A stretch of DNA of 5,434 nt, from assembly GCA_030044455.1 (NCBI GenBank), contig JASHVU010000574.1, positions 1 to 5,434 of the forward strand. The letters run 5' to 3'. How positions within the stretch are numbered: the first letter of the stretch is position 1; each line of letters begins with the position of its first letter. Positions 4,534 through 5,434 of the stretch are shown here, one piece after another. The notes below the pieces were generated by a model that saw only the letters and a program-made list of their open reading frames with translations, was not told the DNA's origin and ran no database searches. Source of the stretch: Acidobacteriaceae bacterium (lineage in GTDB: Bacteria > Acidobacteriota > Terriglobia > Terriglobales > Acidobacteriaceae). Position numbers and translations under genes: made by a program.

Positions 4534-5434
4534 ATGCTTGTTTCGTTTGATCATCTGGCGGCAGGCTGTTCCCAACTCCTCGCTTTCTCGTCGGAGCCGT
4601 TGGCGCATTTGCGCGGGTTGGATATCGCGGTGATCGCAATCTACTTTGCGATGGTGGTGTGGATCGGCTTCTACCTGAAGGGGATGTCGAATACCGGCGA
4701 AGGGTTTTTCATGGCCGGCCGGGAGATGACGGCATGGATCGCGGGTTTGAGCTTTGTTTCGGCCAACCTGGGTTCGCTGGAACTGATGGGGTGGGCGGGC
4801 TCGGCCTACCAGTACGGCATTCTGGCCACGCACTGGTACTGGATCGGCGCCATCCCGGCGATGCTCTTCCTCGGGCTGATGATGATGCCGTTCTACTACG
4901 TTTCGAAGACGCACTCGGTACCTGGGTACCTGAATCTTCGCTACGGCGAGCACGCGCGCACGGTGGCGGCTTTGGCCTTCGCTCTCGAAATGATCCTGAT
5001 GAGCGGCGTGAACATGTTCGCCATGGCGGTCGTCATGAAGGTCGTGCTGGGCTGGGACCTGAACTTCTCGATTATCGTGAGCTCGGTGGCCGTGGCTCTT
5101 TACGTGGGCCTGGGCGGTTTGCGTTCGGCCATCTTTAATGAGGTGCTGCAGTTCGTGCTCATCTGGGGCGGCGCACTGCTGGTGCCGATTCTGGGACTGG
5201 TGCAGTCGGGCGGCTGGACAGGGCTGAAGTCCAAAATCCTTACCAATCTGCACTCCGACAGCTACTTTCACATGTGGCGCGACACAGGCAGCTTTTCAGC
5301 TAACCCCATGGGCGTGCACTGGACAGGCATCGTCTTCGGGCTGGGCTTCGTGATCAGCTTCGGTTACTGGACGACGGACTTCCTGGTGGTGCAGCGGGTG
5401 CTGGTGGCGCACAACCTGCGCGCGGCGCGCATGG
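4534..5434 (+). CDS. Sodium:solute symporter (SSS family), probable sugar transporter, partial at window end
   Basis: 300 codons are in the window and the reading frame is open at the edge. The family is usually 500-600 residues, so roughly half is seen. After a polar N-terminal tail, membrane segments are visible at about 29-49, 66-90, 98-122, 143-171, 177-200, 203-223 and 261-283. GEGFFMAGREMTAWIAGLSF (55-74) and SANLGSLELMGWAGSAYQYG (76-95) match the first core helix of the LeuT-fold SGLT group, where the unwound part helps bind sugar and sodium. SVPGYLNLRYGE (128-139), VGLGGLRSAIFNEVLQF (191-207) and YWTTDFLVVQRVLVAHNLRA (278-297) are typical SSS segments. The protein sits in the inner membrane and uses the sodium gradient. 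A sugar substrate, perhaps L-arabinose or galactose, is inferred from the SGLT-like motifs and the araD neighbour. AAGGA nine bases upstream supports the ATG at 4534. Confidence 0.92.
   Translation, partial: MLVSFDHLAAGCSQLLAFSSEPLAHLRGLDIAVIAIYFAMVVWIGFYLKGMSNTGEGFFMAGREMTAWIAGLSFVSANLGSLELMGWAGSAYQYGILATHWYWIGAIPAMLFLGLMMMPFYYVSKTHSVPGYLNLRYGEHARTVAALAFALEMILMSGVNMFAMAVVMKVVLGWDLNFSIIVSSVAVALYVGLGGLRSAIFNEVLQFVLIWGGALLVPILGLVQSGGWTGLKSKILTNLHSDSYFHMWRDTGSFSANPMGVHWTGIVFGLGFVISFGYWTTDFLVVQRVLVAHNLRAARM

Noticed and set aside
4456..5271. 271-codon minus-strand ORF opposite the symporter gene
   Set aside because: His/Arg/Gln-rich composition without motifs, antisense to an obvious membrane transporter.

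Overview
The window looks like chromosomal DNA of a GC-rich Gram-negative bacterium, most likely a member of the Acidobacteriota (Terriglobia-like). That assignment rests on remembered family resemblance of the LacI / AraD / sodium symporter proteins and of the small 'GGGC-TAAA-GCCC' palindromes between genes; no search could be run, so it is an inference.

Left part (1-2498) is accessory and repeat-rich. It opens with the last 29 codons of an unidentified + strand gene (stop at 89-91). Two bases later begins a 170-bp palindromic element (93-262) with perfect 13-bp inverted ends and two internal hairpins. A strong symmetric hairpin (344-371) follows, then an IS110-family insertion sequence (about 372-1850). 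Its 410-aa DEDD/serine transposase-recombinase has a long 5' non-coding leader and almost no 3' flank. The leader folds on paper into a 153-nt structure closed by a 13-bp stem (445-597), the place and size expected of an IS110 bridge RNA. The right end of the IS abuts a 24-codon stump of a minus-strand gene that looks like the N-terminus of an MBL-fold hydrolase-type protein; the rest of that gene is not in the window. Upstream of the stump is a 118-bp element (1977-2094) whose 12-bp inverted ends each contain a TACAnnTGTA dyad. It also holds two of three clear hairpins that share a TAAA loop; the third is at 2398-2417.

Right part (2499-5434) is an ordinary sugar-catabolism locus. A LacI/PurR-type repressor (minus strand) is divergent from a + strand pair: araD-type L-ribulose-5-phosphate 4-epimerase, then a solute:sodium symporter that runs off the window. 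The 191-bp divergent region carries a TTGACA-type promoter for araD with a near-perfect LacI-family operator at its start site. A weaker copy of that operator lies at the predicted start of the repressor gene. The simplest model is a pentose (probably L-arabinose) operon: the symporter brings in sugar, AraD makes D-xylulose 5-phosphate, and the LacI-type protein represses both the operon and itself until an inducer binds. Kinase and isomerase genes would be expected beyond 5434 or elsewhere.
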